A stretch of 62,057 nt of DNA from an uncultured Bacteroidales bacterium (GTDB lineage Bacteria; Bacteroidota; Bacteroidia; Bacteroidales; UBA932): contig CALUTW010000012.1 of assembly GCA_944323805.1 (NCBI GenBank), positions 1-62,057 on the forward strand, in the 5' to 3' direction. Position numbers and translations under genes: made by a program. Shown here one piece after another: positions 30,898-39,898 of the stretch (its first letter is position 1; each line of letters begins with the position of its first letter). Below the pieces are notes generated by a model. The model was not told the origin of the DNA and did not search any database. It was given only the letters and a program-made list of their open reading frames with translations.

Positions 30898-31920
30898 ATG
30901 AAGTCCATCCTTGGAATGGGAAATGCCTTGACAGATATCCTGGCGGTGCTCCCTGACGACAGTTTTCTAAGACAGTTCCACTTGCCGAGAGGCAGCATGC
31001 AGCATGTGGACATGGCCACCGGAGACAAGATCTGGCAGACGCTTAAACCAATGGGGGTACAGTATGTTGCCGGAGGGTCCGCCGCCAACACGATTACGGG
31101 TACGGCGATTTTCGGCATGAAATCTGGATTCATCGGGAAAGTCGGGGATGACGAGCTCGGGCACCTGTTCAGGAGCGACCAGGAGCAGTACGGCATCAAG
31201 TCCACATTGCTGAAAGGCGTGAACTCCTCCGGCAGGGCAATGGTATTCATTACGGCCCCGAATGCCGAGAGGACCTTTGCCGTCTATCTGGGAGCGGCCC
31301 TGGAACTCGGACCGGAAGACCTCAGGCCGGAGTATTTCGAAGGATACGACTATTTCCATATCGAAGGATATCTGGTCCAGAACCAGAGCCTCATCCGCAA
31401 GGCAGTGGAAATGGCCAAGGAGGCCGGATGCATCATTTCCCTTGACATGGCATCATATAACGTCGTCGAGTCCAACGAGGCATTCCTGCATGACATAGTG
31501 GAGAAATATGTCGACATTGTCTTTGCAAACGAGACCGAGGCAAAGGCATTTACCCGGCTGGAGCCGAGGGAGGCCCTCGACGAGATTGCAAGGCACTGCG
31601 ACATCGCCGTGGTCAAGGTCGGGAAGAACGGCTCGATGGTAAAGCAGGGGGACGAATACCATTATATTGAGGCATGGCCCGCAAATACGATAGATGCTAC
31701 CGGGGCTGGAGACACATATGCCGCAGGATTCCTTTACGCACATTCGCTCGGGATGCCGCTGAAGGAATGCGGGGAGATAGGGTCGATAATTGCCGCCAAG
31801 GTTGTGGAGGTAATCGGGACAAAGATCGACATCCCGAGATGGAAGGCGGCCAAGCAGGAAATCCGCGAGCTGATAGCGGCGACACAGTCAGCCGGAAAGG
31901 CTCCCGTTAACACACAATAA
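30898..31920 (+). CDS. PfkB-family kinase (adenosine-kinase-like)
   Basis: A 340-residue ribokinase-fold kinase. Substrate region GMGNALTDIL near the N-terminus, the PfkB-1 type GGSAANTITGTAIFGMKSGFIGKVGDD (about 59-85), and the anion-hole/catalytic motif DATGAGDTYAAGFLYA (about 262-277, catalytic Asp in GAGD). The GGSAANT and MGN features are those of adenosine/ribokinase-type members, and adenosine is the most likely substrate. The ATG at 30898 is preferred because the predicted promoter box at 30860 lies inside any longer frame. The next gene begins 11 bp downstream. Confidence 0.88.
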   Translation: MKSILGMGNALTDILAVLPDDSFLRQFHLPRGSMQHVDMATGDKIWQTLKPMGVQYVAGGSAANTITGTAIFGMKSGFIGKVGDDELGHLFRSDQEQYGIKSTLLKGVNSSGRAMVFITAPNAERTFAVYLGAALELGPEDLRPEYFEGYDYFHIEGYLVQNQSLIRKAVEMAKEAGCIISLDMASYNVVESNEAFLHDIVEKYVDIVFANETEAKAFTRLEPREALDEIARHCDIAVVKVGKNGSMVKQGDEYHYIEAWPANTIDATGAGDTYAAGFLYAHSLGMPLKECGEIGSIIAAKVVEVIGTKIDIPRWKAAKQEIRELIAATQSAGKAPVNTQ

Positions 31921-31931
31921 TTTTCAAGGCA

Positions 31932-32498
31932 GTGGGATTCATAGGTAATTTCTTCAGGAAAAGACGGCTGAAAAAATATGCCGGCAAGACAGAGACAGGC
32001 TTCATTCCCCTCTCTTCGGCAAAGGATGCGACCGTAATCCTCGATGCCGAGGACAGGTCATTCGAGAAATGCCGCAGGGATGTGGAGAAATTCTTTGCCG
32101 GATACGGGATACGGACAAGATTCATTTATGCGGACTTCAGAAAATTCACGAGAGACATCAGGCCCGTGACGGATGCGGCAGAGACAGTCTTCCGGAGAGA
32201 CTCGTGGATATTCGGCCTGCCGAAGATGAAGAAAGTCAGGCCGATGATTGCCGGCAAGACGGATATCCTGATATCTTTCCCGACAGACAGGAGATTTATC
32301 CTGGAATTCATCATCAAGTCGATAGACGCAAGGTTCAAGATAGGGAGAGTACAGCTTGAGGGCGAGCCGTTCGACATGACCGTGGTCTCGGAAGAAGACC
32401 AGACCGCCCAGCGGACGAAAGACGCGGCTCAGGCAGAAAAGATTCCTCAGGACAAGGTCTTTAATACAATCCGGGACTTTCTTCCAAAGATAAAATAA
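31932..32498 (+). CDS. conserved Bacteroidetes cytoplasmic protein (DUF6913-like)
   Basis: A 188-residue basic protein with a GTG start 11 bp after the kinase. Features: a basic N-terminus (IGNFFRKRRLKKYAGK), a beta-alpha core (ATVILDAEDRSFEKC, IRTRFIYADFRKF), a TDILISFPTDRRFILEFIIKSIDARFKIGR segment and a charged tail. Proteins of this shape occur in many Bacteroidales as a conserved unknown (DUF6913-like by memory). No catalytic residues can be named. It probably shares a transcript with the kinase and the DUF368 gene. Confidence 0.7.
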   Translation: MGFIGNFFRKRRLKKYAGKTETGFIPLSSAKDATVILDAEDRSFEKCRRDVEKFFAGYGIRTRFIYADFRKFTRDIRPVTDAAETVFRRDSWIFGLPKMKKVRPMIAGKTDILISFPTDRRFILEFIIKSIDARFKIGRVQLEGEPFDMTVVSEEDQTAQRTKDAAQAEKIPQDKVFNTIRDFLPKIK

Positions 32499-32546
32499 AC
32501 CGCAGAAGAGGCCATAGACAGCCTCCGATTCAATAAAACAAGAGAA

Positions 32547-33521
32547 ATGAAAAAGATTCTGAAATACCTGATGGTAACAGTGAAAGGCATCTGCATGGGT
32601 GCCGCGGATGTAATCCCCGGTGTGTCAGGGGGAACAATAGCTTTCATGACAGGCATCTATGAAGATCTTGTCGGATCAATCAACGCCATCAATGCAAAGG
32701 CCGTGAAGCTCCTGTTCACAGGGAAGATAGGACAGTTCTGGAAGCACATAAACGGCAATTTCCTGTTCTCGCTCATAGCGGGAATCCTGATAAGCATACT
32801 GTCCCTTGCCAAGCTGATGCAGTATCTCCTCAACAACCAGCCGATACAGACATGGGCATTTTTCTTCGGGCTCATCGTGGCTTCATCCATCTTCATCCTC
32901 AGGGGGGTCAAGAAATGGAAAATCAAGGACTATGTCATGCTTTTCCTCGGCATCGTACTCGGGGTCGTTGTCTGCACACTCTCTCCGACAGAGACGCCTG
33001 ACGGCCTGTGGTTTATCCTGATATGCGGGGCAATAGCAATATGCGCAATGATTCTCCCAGGCATATCCGGAAGCTTCATACTGCTGATTCTAGGAAAATA
33101 CGAATACATGATGAGCATCATTGCAGACATCGTATCCGGAGACGGGACACTGATGGACTTTGTTACAATAGCGGTATTTGTCATAGGTGCGGCTGCCGGT
33201 ATCATAGCATTTGCGAAATTCCTGCACTGGCTTCTTGAACATTACCACAGGGAGACTCTCCTTGTCATGGCAGGCTTCATCATCGGCTCACTCGTGAAAG
33301 TATGGCCGTGGAGCAACATGGAGACAATCGTGCTGTCACAATTCCCTGAACTGGAGCTCGCAGGCCCTGCCGAAAGCCTTGCGGCAGAAGTCATAGCCGA
33401 ATACTCCGGCATGGTTGACATGCATATAGGCGGGGCGGTAGCCTTTGCTCTTGTGGGCTTCTTCCTCGTCGTAGGCATCGAACTGGCCAGCATAGCGGTA
33501 GCAAAGCGCAGGGCCAAATGA
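32547..33521 (+). CDS. DUF368 membrane protein (PopT-like undecaprenyl-phosphate translocase)
   Basis: A 324-residue polytopic membrane protein with the DUF368 signature GAADVIPGVSGGTIAFMTGIYE near the N-terminus and a second CAMILPGISGSFILLILGKYEYMM repeat in the middle, the internal duplication typical of this family. DUF368 proteins (PopT) have been reported to return undecaprenyl phosphate across the membrane for cell-wall synthesis; assignment to that role here rests on family membership. It is the last intact gene before the tRNA-Arg and overlaps a short remnant by 4 bp. Confidence 0.9.
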   Translation: MKKILKYLMVTVKGICMGAADVIPGVSGGTIAFMTGIYEDLVGSINAINAKAVKLLFTGKIGQFWKHINGNFLFSLIAGILISILSLAKLMQYLLNNQPIQTWAFFFGLIVASSIFILRGVKKWKIKDYVMLFLGIVLGVVVCTLSPTETPDGLWFILICGAIAICAMILPGISGSFILLILGKYEYMMSIIADIVSGDGTLMDFVTIAVFVIGAAAGIIAFAKFLHWLLEHYHRETLLVMAGFIIGSLVKVWPWSNMETIVLSQFPELELAGPAESLAAEVIAEYSGMVDMHIGGAVAFALVGFFLVVGIELASIAVAKRRAK

Positions 33522-33919
33522 CACTCAGGGGCGATGGCGATGCAAGATACAAAGGCACAGTACAGGAACTGAACATGACAATCCCCTACCCGCTTACGGC
33601 AGGGCGTCGGCAGAGCATCCTCTTCCCCAGCCTGCCGGACATCCAGGTCGGCACGGAATGCATGAAACTGAACGCAGTCTCTGACTGCGGCCTCAACGTC
33701 AGCTACTATATAAAGGAAGGTCCTGCCGAGATTTCCGGCGACACAATCATATGCAAATTGACGGAGGTTGCCATATCTCCATGCCGCCCCGGACATACAG
33801 GCAGCAAAAGCAGCAATCTTCAATATTTTTTGTTCTTTACCGGAATTAATCCTATCTTTGCATCCGCTTTTGACTCCCATGGCAAAACGAGCAAAGCAAA
33901 TTACGGTTCGGTCCGGTAG
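33518..33919 (+). pseudogene. possible C-terminal domain remnant
   Basis: A 133-codon frame. Residues about 18-85 (TIPYPLTAGRRQSILFPSLP...MKLNAVSDCGLNVSYYIKEGPAEISGDTIICKL) resemble the small Ig-like domain found at the C-terminus of many Bacteroidetes secreted enzymes, where VxYYVxEGPAEVxG is a recurring motif. After about residue 85 the similarity stops and the frame runs through the tRNA promoter (33829-33860) into the tRNA itself. There is no signal peptide. I read it as a decayed fragment rather than a gene. Confidence 0.45.
33829..33860 (+). promoter_or_regulatory. tRNA-Arg promoter
   Basis: TTTG (33829-33832), exactly 20 bp, then TATCTTTG (33853-33860), a full match to the Bacteroidetes consensus. 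The predicted start near 33867 is about 43 nt before the mature tRNA. Confidence 0.75.
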
Positions 33920-33983
33920 CTCAGTTGGATAGAGCAACAGCCTTCTAAGCTGTGGGTCTTGGGTTCGAATCCCAACCGGATCA
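33910..33983 (+). tRNA. tRNA-Arg (anticodon TCT)
   Basis: A 74-nt cloverleaf. The acceptor GGTCCGG pairs with CCGGATC (one G-U), the D-arm is GCTC...GAGC, the anticodon stem ACAGC/GCTGT encloses loop CTTCTAA (anticodon TCT), and the T-arm TTGGG-TTCGAAT-CCCAA is intact. The discriminator is A; a full CCA is not encoded. The 3' end serves as the attachment site of the element that begins right after it. Confidence 0.96.
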
Positions 33984-33985
33984 CA
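33969..33985 (+). other. left attachment site in the tRNA 3' end
   Basis: ATCCCAACCGGATCACA covers the 3' T-stem, the acceptor strand and the first bases past the tRNA. Its last 14 bases recur at 59050-59063 beyond the integrase gene, and its first 15 bases recur at 59250-59264. This is the usual duplication made when a tyrosine integrase inserts an element into a tRNA 3' end. Confidence 0.8.
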
Positions 33986-33986
33986 A

Positions 33987-34024
33987 AAATCGCTATTCTA
34001 AGCATACAGAATGGCGATTTTTTG
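33987..34024 (+). terminator. element-borne terminator for tRNA-Arg
   Basis: AAATCGCTATTCT pairs with AGAATGGCGATTT (13 bp, one G-U) around an 8-nt loop and is followed by T-rich sequence. It starts immediately past the attachment core, so it was brought by the element; the probable original terminator is now at 59078-59101. Confidence 0.75.
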
Positions 34025-34052
34025 TTTTTTGTCCAGTATTTGTCCAGCGGAA
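34025..34052 (+). repeat. left-end TTGTCCAG repeats
   Basis: Two direct copies of TTGTCCAG (starting at 34029 and 34040), followed by a GGAAAT. The same arrangement and orientation, with longer spacing, occurs at 58861-58899 upstream of the integrase start. Their place near both ends suits integrase arm-type binding sites. Confidence 0.5.
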
Positions 34053-34250
34053 ATACTTTTCAACATACTTCCCCACTCTGAATTCCATAGCAAAATCCAG
34101 CCGTTTTCAGACAAAAAAGATCAGAACTTCAAGGAACTCCGCAAAAGATGGTTTCACATAAATTCTGGGTAAAGATAGGTGTTTTCAATTAAAATACTTT
34201 TCTTCTCAGATTCGGGAACATCAACATTCATTCTTGTCGTAAGTCCGATA

Positions 34251-35186
34251 TTACACCTGCCTATATGGCAACTCCGAGAATTTGATTTGAATATCCTTAG
34301 TCAATCCTGTAATATAATCTAACTGCATTCTTATGCTGTCTTCATTAAGTTCCTTGTTTGCACAAGGGCCGATAACAATTTCTTTTATTAATGACAGCGG
34401 AAGTCCGACCTCCAAATACGGAATATTTGTTCCATTAGACACCCTAAATTTTACGTTTGACTGTCGCATATTATGGTAAAAAGTCACAATTCGTTTCTCT
34501 CTCTCACTCATGTAACAAGGGTGTTTAAATGTAGCAAAAGTTTCAAAAAGCGAAGAGAATCCATTAAGAGGGATTTTATCCATAGAAAGAGCCTCTAGAA
34601 GGGGCTTTTTATTTATTTTCCTTATTTCAGAATAGATCTGTTCATCTTCGAGATAACGACAATCATATAGTCTAACCGTATTGAATTTTTGCTCAATATT
34701 TAAACGAGTTACCAATTCCTTTAAAACATCAGCTTTAAAACCAATAGCTACTCCTGTCCCGTTTTTTGAATAACTGCGCCACATGTCAAGGTTATCGAAA
34801 CACTTTGAAAGAGATATGATATAAGGCATCCCCGAAAAACCGCCTGTAATACCAACTACATACTCGAACTTCTCCTTAAGTTTACGCAGTTTAGGATCAT
34901 TGTCAAAAAATTCAAGTAAATTTTGATAGTAGAACTGATATTCAAGAGGATCATTGAAAAATTGCCAATGAGTGGCTCTCAGAACAAACTTATAAAAATC
35001 AAGAGAATCCTTATTCGCTCTATCTGGAACTTCATGTTTGATATTACTTAATATAGCATTAAGTGTCTCAATGCTTGTGTAATGATACAGCACATCACTC
35101 TCTTCGAGTTTATATCCGCAGTGAGGACAAAATGCATGTCTGATACCACAAACCTTATGACAGTTAGGACATTTTTTCTTATTCAT
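34251..35186 (-). CDS. zinc-ribbon DUF2971 protein
   Basis: A 311-residue protein. It starts with a zinc ribbon (CPNCHKVC...FCPHCG, about residues 6-24), followed by a DUF2971 domain: YHYTSIETLNAIL, ATHWQFFNDPLEYQF, ISLSKCFDNLDMWRSYSKNGTGVAIGF and the late IPYLEVGLPLSLIKEIVIGPCAN. DUF2971 proteins are often found near defence genes, but their activity is not established to my knowledge. The start lies only 5 bp after the BrxA-like stop, making it the sixth and last gene of the BREX-like operon. It could be an effector, sensor or regulator of that system; none of these is shown. Confidence 0.8.
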   Translation of the reverse strand: MNKKKCPNCHKVCGIRHAFCPHCGYKLEESDVLYHYTSIETLNAILSNIKHEVPDRANKDSLDFYKFVLRATHWQFFNDPLEYQFYYQNLLEFFDNDPKLRKLKEKFEYVVGITGGFSGMPYIISLSKCFDNLDMWRSYSKNGTGVAIGFKADVLKELVTRLNIEQKFNTVRLYDCRYLEDEQIYSEIRKINKKPLLEALSMDKIPLNGFSSLFETFATFKHPCYMSEREKRIVTFYHNMRQSNVKFRVSNGTNIPYLEVGLPLSLIKEIVIGPCANKELNEDSIRMQLDYITGLTKDIQIKFSELPYRQV

Positions 35187-35191
35187 ATCAA

Positions 35192-35827
35192 CTATTCCAC
35201 TTTCAAATACCTAAAATACGGTTCGAACATGATACCATCCGCATCCTCCTTGTTCGCAAGCGGCTCATTGATGAAATAACTCTCCTTCCACACATCGACC
35301 GTCACAGGATACTCCGGCTTTTGCGGCTCGCCGAACTCATACACCCCGACCTTCACCCTATTAATAAGCGAAGCCTCCAGCATCTGAGCCACACAGTTAA
35401 TCTGTACATTATAGACACTCTTGTTCGCCCCATACCTCGCACCCATCAGCCGCAGAATCAAGTCAGTATTTACCTCATCCTGGAGCCTGAACTGCTTCGC
35501 CAGGATACAGAACAGATAATAGCAGAATGAATACCTGGCAGCAATCACTGCAGACAGTATCAGATTCCTGTCTGAAACCGACTTCAATGCCGCCAGCACC
35601 TCCTCTTTCCGTCCACGGCAATACTCCACCAAAGAATTGTCAGCCAGCGTAGTCTTAACCTGTCTGAATCCCTTCTTCTGTCTGTTTTCCCCGGCATATT
35701 CAGTATTTATAAGCTCATTGAGCCTATCAATGTCCAGACCGCCATTCAGCTCCGCCCTGAACGTCTCCAACAAAATATCCATCGGAATCCTCTGATGTAG
35801 CCCAAGTGATTTACTTATCTTCTCCAT
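35192..35827 (-). CDS. brxA: BrxA-like protein (DUF1819-type)
   Basis: A 211-residue, mostly helical soluble protein. Its middle (RNLILSAVIAARYSFCYYLFCILAKQFRLQ...INCVAQMLEASLINRV) has the layout of BrxA, the small NusB-like component of BREX, where a hydrophobic helical core is followed by a recognition-type helix before a short C-terminal beta segment. BrxA proteins have been reported to bind DNA. Sequence similarity by eye is modest, so the name rests partly on position: directly after PglZ (4 bp gap) in a BREX-like operon, as in type 3 systems. Confidence 0.6.
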   Translation of the reverse strand: MEKISKSLGLHQRIPMDILLETFRAELNGGLDIDRLNELINTEYAGENRQKKGFRQVKTTLADNSLVEYCRGRKEEVLAALKSVSDRNLILSAVIAARYSFCYYLFCILAKQFRLQDEVNTDLILRLMGARYGANKSVYNVQINCVAQMLEASLINRVKVGVYEFGEPQKPEYPVTVDVWKESYFINEPLANKEDADGIMFEPYFRYLKVE

Positions 35828-35831
35828 AAAA

Positions 35832-37286
35832 CTACTCCAACGTTATGAAAGGAATCAAGACCTCCAGCCAATGCACGCCACCATGAGTGACGCACTTTCC
35901 ACTGTTGATGAAAGCCTCTTTCCCCTTCGCATAATACGTCCTTGAAGACACATCTACCTGTTCAATATGACCGGCATACTCCGTCTCGAAGAGCCGTTTG
36001 TCCGCCTCCTTCGGCAAAGTAATATGACGTAAGCTCAGATTTGCCCCCAAAGAATCACGTGAGTCAAGCTTCCTATACGCCGTAGCATCCACATTACCAT
36101 GGTCTGTCGTGATAAACACCTTGTAGCCGCCATCCAGCAAATGCTTGAAATTCTCTATTACTTCATCCTCATCGACCCACACTTTAGTATTTGCATACAA
36201 ATACCTGTAATCCTGAGACGCATGCATCATCTCGTCCAGCTTCACATCCACATATCCTAATCTCTTAATAGAAAGCTCTTCAGAGATTATCCCTGAATGC
36301 TGATAATACTGCTCGAAAGATGCAACTCTACGGCCTGCCCAGAAATCTTTCCAAAGTCTTGCTTCATTTTGTGGCCCCTGTGAATAATCCACAGACGGAA
36401 CATCACCCCGGAAAATCGCCTGGCGAGACAATTCCGTAACAGACGGTAACCATGAATAGATGCAGTCATATCTGGCCCGGATATTCAATTTATCTTCAAG
36501 ACTCCGCACCAGCAAAAGTGACTGCCACCAGTTCATACCATCCACCACTACAAGAGCTGTCTTCCCGACTTGCTTGTTGATAAACGGTAACACTTGAGTC
36601 ACGATTCTCGGATACTTGGTTCCACAAGTCGAGGACACGATATTCATGTACCCTCCTTTAAGGAACTTTATAAACGCCACATTCACTTTCTCTACCTCAC
36701 TCCGGAACTCCTCCCACTTGTCAATCTCGACAAGCGACAGCACTATCTCTCCCGCCTTTTTCATCCACTCCGTCGGCCTATTGAAATCAATATCAGCACA
36801 GATTGAGTCCCATTCAGCCTTCAACTCCGAAAAGGCTGTCTCCTTATTGTCTTTACCAAAGTCTCTATCTTCCAGAATCTGGTCTCTGACAATTGCGTTC
36901 AGGTCTACGAACCCATCCTGCTCATACAGCCATGCTTGTTTTTGGAAAGACAACGACTTCACCAAATCCCATGGATACCCCTTGAACATAGACCGGAACT
37001 GGAAATTCACGAAATCGCAGTCTTCAGCAATGTCCTCCATAATATCAAATGACTCCTTCATCACAAACAAGATATACTCATCCCGTCGCCTTGACACATG
37101 GAGCTCACGAACAAGCCTCAGCTGCAATGCACCACCATCATATACACTAACTCCCAATCCCTCCAACGCAGAGGTGCAGTCATGCAAAAGCAGATTGCCG
37201 TCACGATTGAGGGCAATGACAAAGTGCTTTCCTTCAGGGAGGAAAAGCCTGTTGAAAATAGCTTTTGCAAATCTGAACACTTCCAT
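35832..37286 (-). CDS. pglZ: PglZ-domain putative phosphatase
   Basis: A 484-residue protein of the alkaline-phosphatase superfamily, the hallmark of BREX and Pgl systems. The metal-site motifs are in order: LVVVDGMNWWQ (Asp249), the SVTELSRQAIF segment (about 290), VFITTDHGNVDA (about 400) and the C-terminal THGGVHWLEVLIPF with the family His and Glu. The N-terminal half (1-235) is helical and less conserved. It is shorter than many PglZ proteins but includes the whole core domain. The start lies 3 bp after the methyltransferase stop and the stop 4 bp before the BrxA-like gene. Confidence 0.9.
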   Translation of the reverse strand: MEVFRFAKAIFNRLFLPEGKHFVIALNRDGNLLLHDCTSALEGLGVSVYDGGALQLRLVRELHVSRRRDEYILFVMKESFDIMEDIAEDCDFVNFQFRSMFKGYPWDLVKSLSFQKQAWLYEQDGFVDLNAIVRDQILEDRDFGKDNKETAFSELKAEWDSICADIDFNRPTEWMKKAGEIVLSLVEIDKWEEFRSEVEKVNVAFIKFLKGGYMNIVSSTCGTKYPRIVTQVLPFINKQVGKTALVVVDGMNWWQSLLLVRSLEDKLNIRARYDCIYSWLPSVTELSRQAIFRGDVPSVDYSQGPQNEARLWKDFWAGRRVASFEQYYQHSGIISEELSIKRLGYVDVKLDEMMHASQDYRYLYANTKVWVDEDEVIENFKHLLDGGYKVFITTDHGNVDATAYRKLDSRDSLGANLSLRHITLPKEADKRLFETEYAGHIEQVDVSSRTYYAKGKEAFINSGKCVTHGGVHWLEVLIPFITLE

Positions 37287-37289
37287 TGG

Positions 37290-39887
37290 CTAAACTCTTG
37301 AAGATGCTATATCATAAAACCGCAGAAGGACTTCATCTGTAGTAAGCAGTTCTTCCGGTAACTTATTGCCCACTTCAACAATCGTCGCAAAATCTTTCTT
37401 GGTGTAACAATCCTTAAATCCTGCCCGAAGAGCTTCCAAGCGTGCATTCTTGATCTTCTTAGCTTCGACATATACCTCGAATTCCTTAAGCAACCTCTTA
37501 GTCCGTACAGCCTCCAGTTGAGCTTGGTCGTTGACATCAGGAACATGCCAATAACCATTTTCGTCCTTCAAGAAATTCTCATCCAAAATCTGCATCAGTT
37601 CAGGAAGAGTGTCACCCTTCTTCGGATTTACAAGGTCCTGCATCCAATCCGGAAGAATCTCGCTATATGTTTTCGGGCCTGACTCAAGTTTGCGTTTCAG
37701 CCATTCAATGCCTTCCGCCTCACTGCTGACCAGAAGAGCCAATGAGACAAATGACGAAGTATCTTTCTTCTTCTCTTCATACTCAATTGCCTGCTCTGCG
37801 GTGAAGAACATACCGTCACGCTCCACGAAATGCTCTCTCAACCCTTTCTGAAACTCAACAGCATCCATAGGAACAGGATAGCCTCCTTGCACATAATAAG
37901 CAATCATACGATCATACAGTATTTTAGGAGAACGCTCAATTACGGCAGTTGTGGCATTTTCTCTTATTAGATGAACTGGTAGGTGTTCAAGAAGATCCTC
38001 AATAAAGTCCCAAACGTTTGCAGACACATCTGCCGCGTTAATAAATTTATCTGTTAAATCATTGCTCGGTTTATAACAAGTTAATACTAGATCTTGTTTT
38101 ACCGCAGTTGTTGATGTAACTGCATTATATGAGCCCTGTTGTTTGTCAAGAGATGAAACACTCACGACAATGAATCCTGCATTTTGGAGAGATATTTGAA
38201 TAGCATTCCACACACTCGCTTTTGTGTTACTAAATTCAATCGTGATCCAATGGTTAGGCTTTAAAACCCTATAGAATTCTTTCATAGAAGCGTTAATCAA
38301 CATAGAATATTCCAGTAATCCTTTCATTTGAACTGAATTTATTATCGCTTCCGTTTTATTATTAGTTGATACTCTTAACCAAGCTTCCCACAATTCATTC
38401 AATTCAGAGTACATAATATTTGCACCAAAGGGAGGATCTATAAAAATATAATCGATAGAGTTATTTGGAATTGTCAATGAAGTAGCAGACTGGATGCATG
38501 TAAGATTTTTATTTTCGTCTAAAAGTTCATAAGCTTTTGCGATTTTATCTATCTTATTTTTATATGCTGTGAACACATTTGATTCTGCAACAAGAGATCC
38601 GACATATAATGTTCCATTTAACGGATTATACGGGAACGATACCTCTGGCCTATACCGATTTTGCTTAGAAACATTAATCAATTGTGATGTAAACCAAATT
38701 TTCAAATATGTTCGATTCCCTATTTTGTTATATATAGATGATAAAATATATAAACTTCTTTTAGTGTAGAATTGATATATATACTTTAATCCATTTGTCC
38801 GCTTTGGTTCAAGAGTTTTGCACCCATCACTTAACTCTTCAGTCGGGAACCAATATGGTATTTTTATATTATCAATCTTATTAAGTATTTCTTTGTCGTA
38901 ATCGTCTAAATATTTAGTATATGATTTACCGTTGTATTTATAATGAATCAATACTGGAAAAGATTTTGCAACTTCATCCACTGTGCCAGTTGGAGCATTA
39001 TACACTGTTTCTTTTATTCTCCGAAGACCGCGTTTAATTAAAGAGCAATTGCAATGAGGGCAATTAAAGTTTTCTCTTACGCCTCCTGTATTTGAATCAT
39101 AAGCCGCTTGATAATATACTATTTCTTTCCCACAAGAAGGGCAAGAAAAAACATCCGACCAAACTACTTGCTCTATTTCCCCATATAAATTTCCTACATG
39201 TTTTGTAAGATACATCCACGAACATTCTTGATAAGTATCATTAAATATTTTTTCTGTTTCAATCTTAAACTTTTTGCCAGAAATGCTATTATTATAACAT
39301 CCCGATATCAGCGTAGATATAACTGAAATATCTGAACAAATACTGTTTCTGTGTCCGATATTTGTTGTGTTGAATGGTTGTTCTGAATTACATAAATGCG
39401 CAGCTACTCCTGTCATTCCAGTTCCACAAAAGCCATCCAAGACTATATCTCCCGGTTGAGTATAACATTGGAGATATCTAATTATTGCTGGATGTGGAAC
39501 TTTTGTATGATAAGTGTGAGCGTTATAAATAGGATTGTTCTTTCCTTCGCTCACATCGCTTGCATACGGCTCCTTGGCCTCAAAATCAGCTTTACGCTTT
39601 CCTTCTGCCTGAAGTGTTTCCTTTTCTGCTTCCCATTCTTTGATGAAATCATTGATCCAAGGATTTGGACACGCTGTATAATAAGGCGGGTCAGATAGAT
39701 TGATGATATCCTCATCATCACCTATAGGAAATCCTTCAATAAGTTTTAGCTTTGGTAATTTCTTCCGAAGTTCATTTCTGAAATACTCCCTCCGCTCATC
39801 GTCATTAGCGAAAGTTATCCCTAGGCACGTAACCGGGCCTTGAGATTCCACCTGTTCGTCCTCGTATGTAAAGAGTTTGTCGTCCAT
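37290..39887 (-). CDS. BREX DNA methyltransferase (PglX-like role)
   Basis: An 865-residue adenine/N4-cytosine-type DNA methyltransferase. Motif IV is SDPPYYTACPNPW (DPPY at about 66-69) and the SAM-binding motif I is DGFCGTGMTG (about 151-160), so the order IV then I marks a permuted enzyme. A zinc-finger pair (CPSCGKE...CPHCNCS) follows near 250-290, and a second IDYIFIDPPFGANIM motif near 480. The C-terminal 300 residues are helical and probably recognise DNA. In BREX the methyltransferase marks host DNA. It does not begin like the DUF1156-type PglXI usual in type 3 BREX. It is 11 bp after the BrxC-like gene. Confidence 0.85.
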   Translation of the reverse strand: MDDKLFTYEDEQVESQGPVTCLGITFANDDERREYFRNELRKKLPKLKLIEGFPIGDDEDIINLSDPPYYTACPNPWINDFIKEWEAEKETLQAEGKRKADFEAKEPYASDVSEGKNNPIYNAHTYHTKVPHPAIIRYLQCYTQPGDIVLDGFCGTGMTGVAAHLCNSEQPFNTTNIGHRNSICSDISVISTLISGCYNNSISGKKFKIETEKIFNDTYQECSWMYLTKHVGNLYGEIEQVVWSDVFSCPSCGKEIVYYQAAYDSNTGGVRENFNCPHCNCSLIKRGLRRIKETVYNAPTGTVDEVAKSFPVLIHYKYNGKSYTKYLDDYDKEILNKIDNIKIPYWFPTEELSDGCKTLEPKRTNGLKYIYQFYTKRSLYILSSIYNKIGNRTYLKIWFTSQLINVSKQNRYRPEVSFPYNPLNGTLYVGSLVAESNVFTAYKNKIDKIAKAYELLDENKNLTCIQSATSLTIPNNSIDYIFIDPPFGANIMYSELNELWEAWLRVSTNNKTEAIINSVQMKGLLEYSMLINASMKEFYRVLKPNHWITIEFSNTKASVWNAIQISLQNAGFIVVSVSSLDKQQGSYNAVTSTTAVKQDLVLTCYKPSNDLTDKFINAADVSANVWDFIEDLLEHLPVHLIRENATTAVIERSPKILYDRMIAYYVQGGYPVPMDAVEFQKGLREHFVERDGMFFTAEQAIEYEEKKKDTSSFVSLALLVSSEAEGIEWLKRKLESGPKTYSEILPDWMQDLVNPKKGDTLPELMQILDENFLKDENGYWHVPDVNDQAQLEAVRTKRLLKEFEVYVEAKKIKNARLEALRAGFKDCYTKKDFATIVEVGNKLPEELLTTDEVLLRFYDIASSRV

Positions 39888-39898
39888 GTTCAGAAGTT

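Noticed and set aside
33952..34161. Open frame starting in tRNA-Arg and running into the element
   Set aside because: It crosses the tRNA 3' end, the attachment core and a terminator hairpin.
35192..35827. DUF1788/BrxB assignment
   Set aside because: Position after PglZ and the helical core fit BrxA better; the expected BrxB place next to BrxC holds the BrxF-like gene.
37290..39887. DUF1156-type PglXI assignment for the methyltransferase
   Set aside because: The N-terminal DUF1156 pattern is not present; the gene has a DPPY-first permuted methylase layout with zinc fingers instead.
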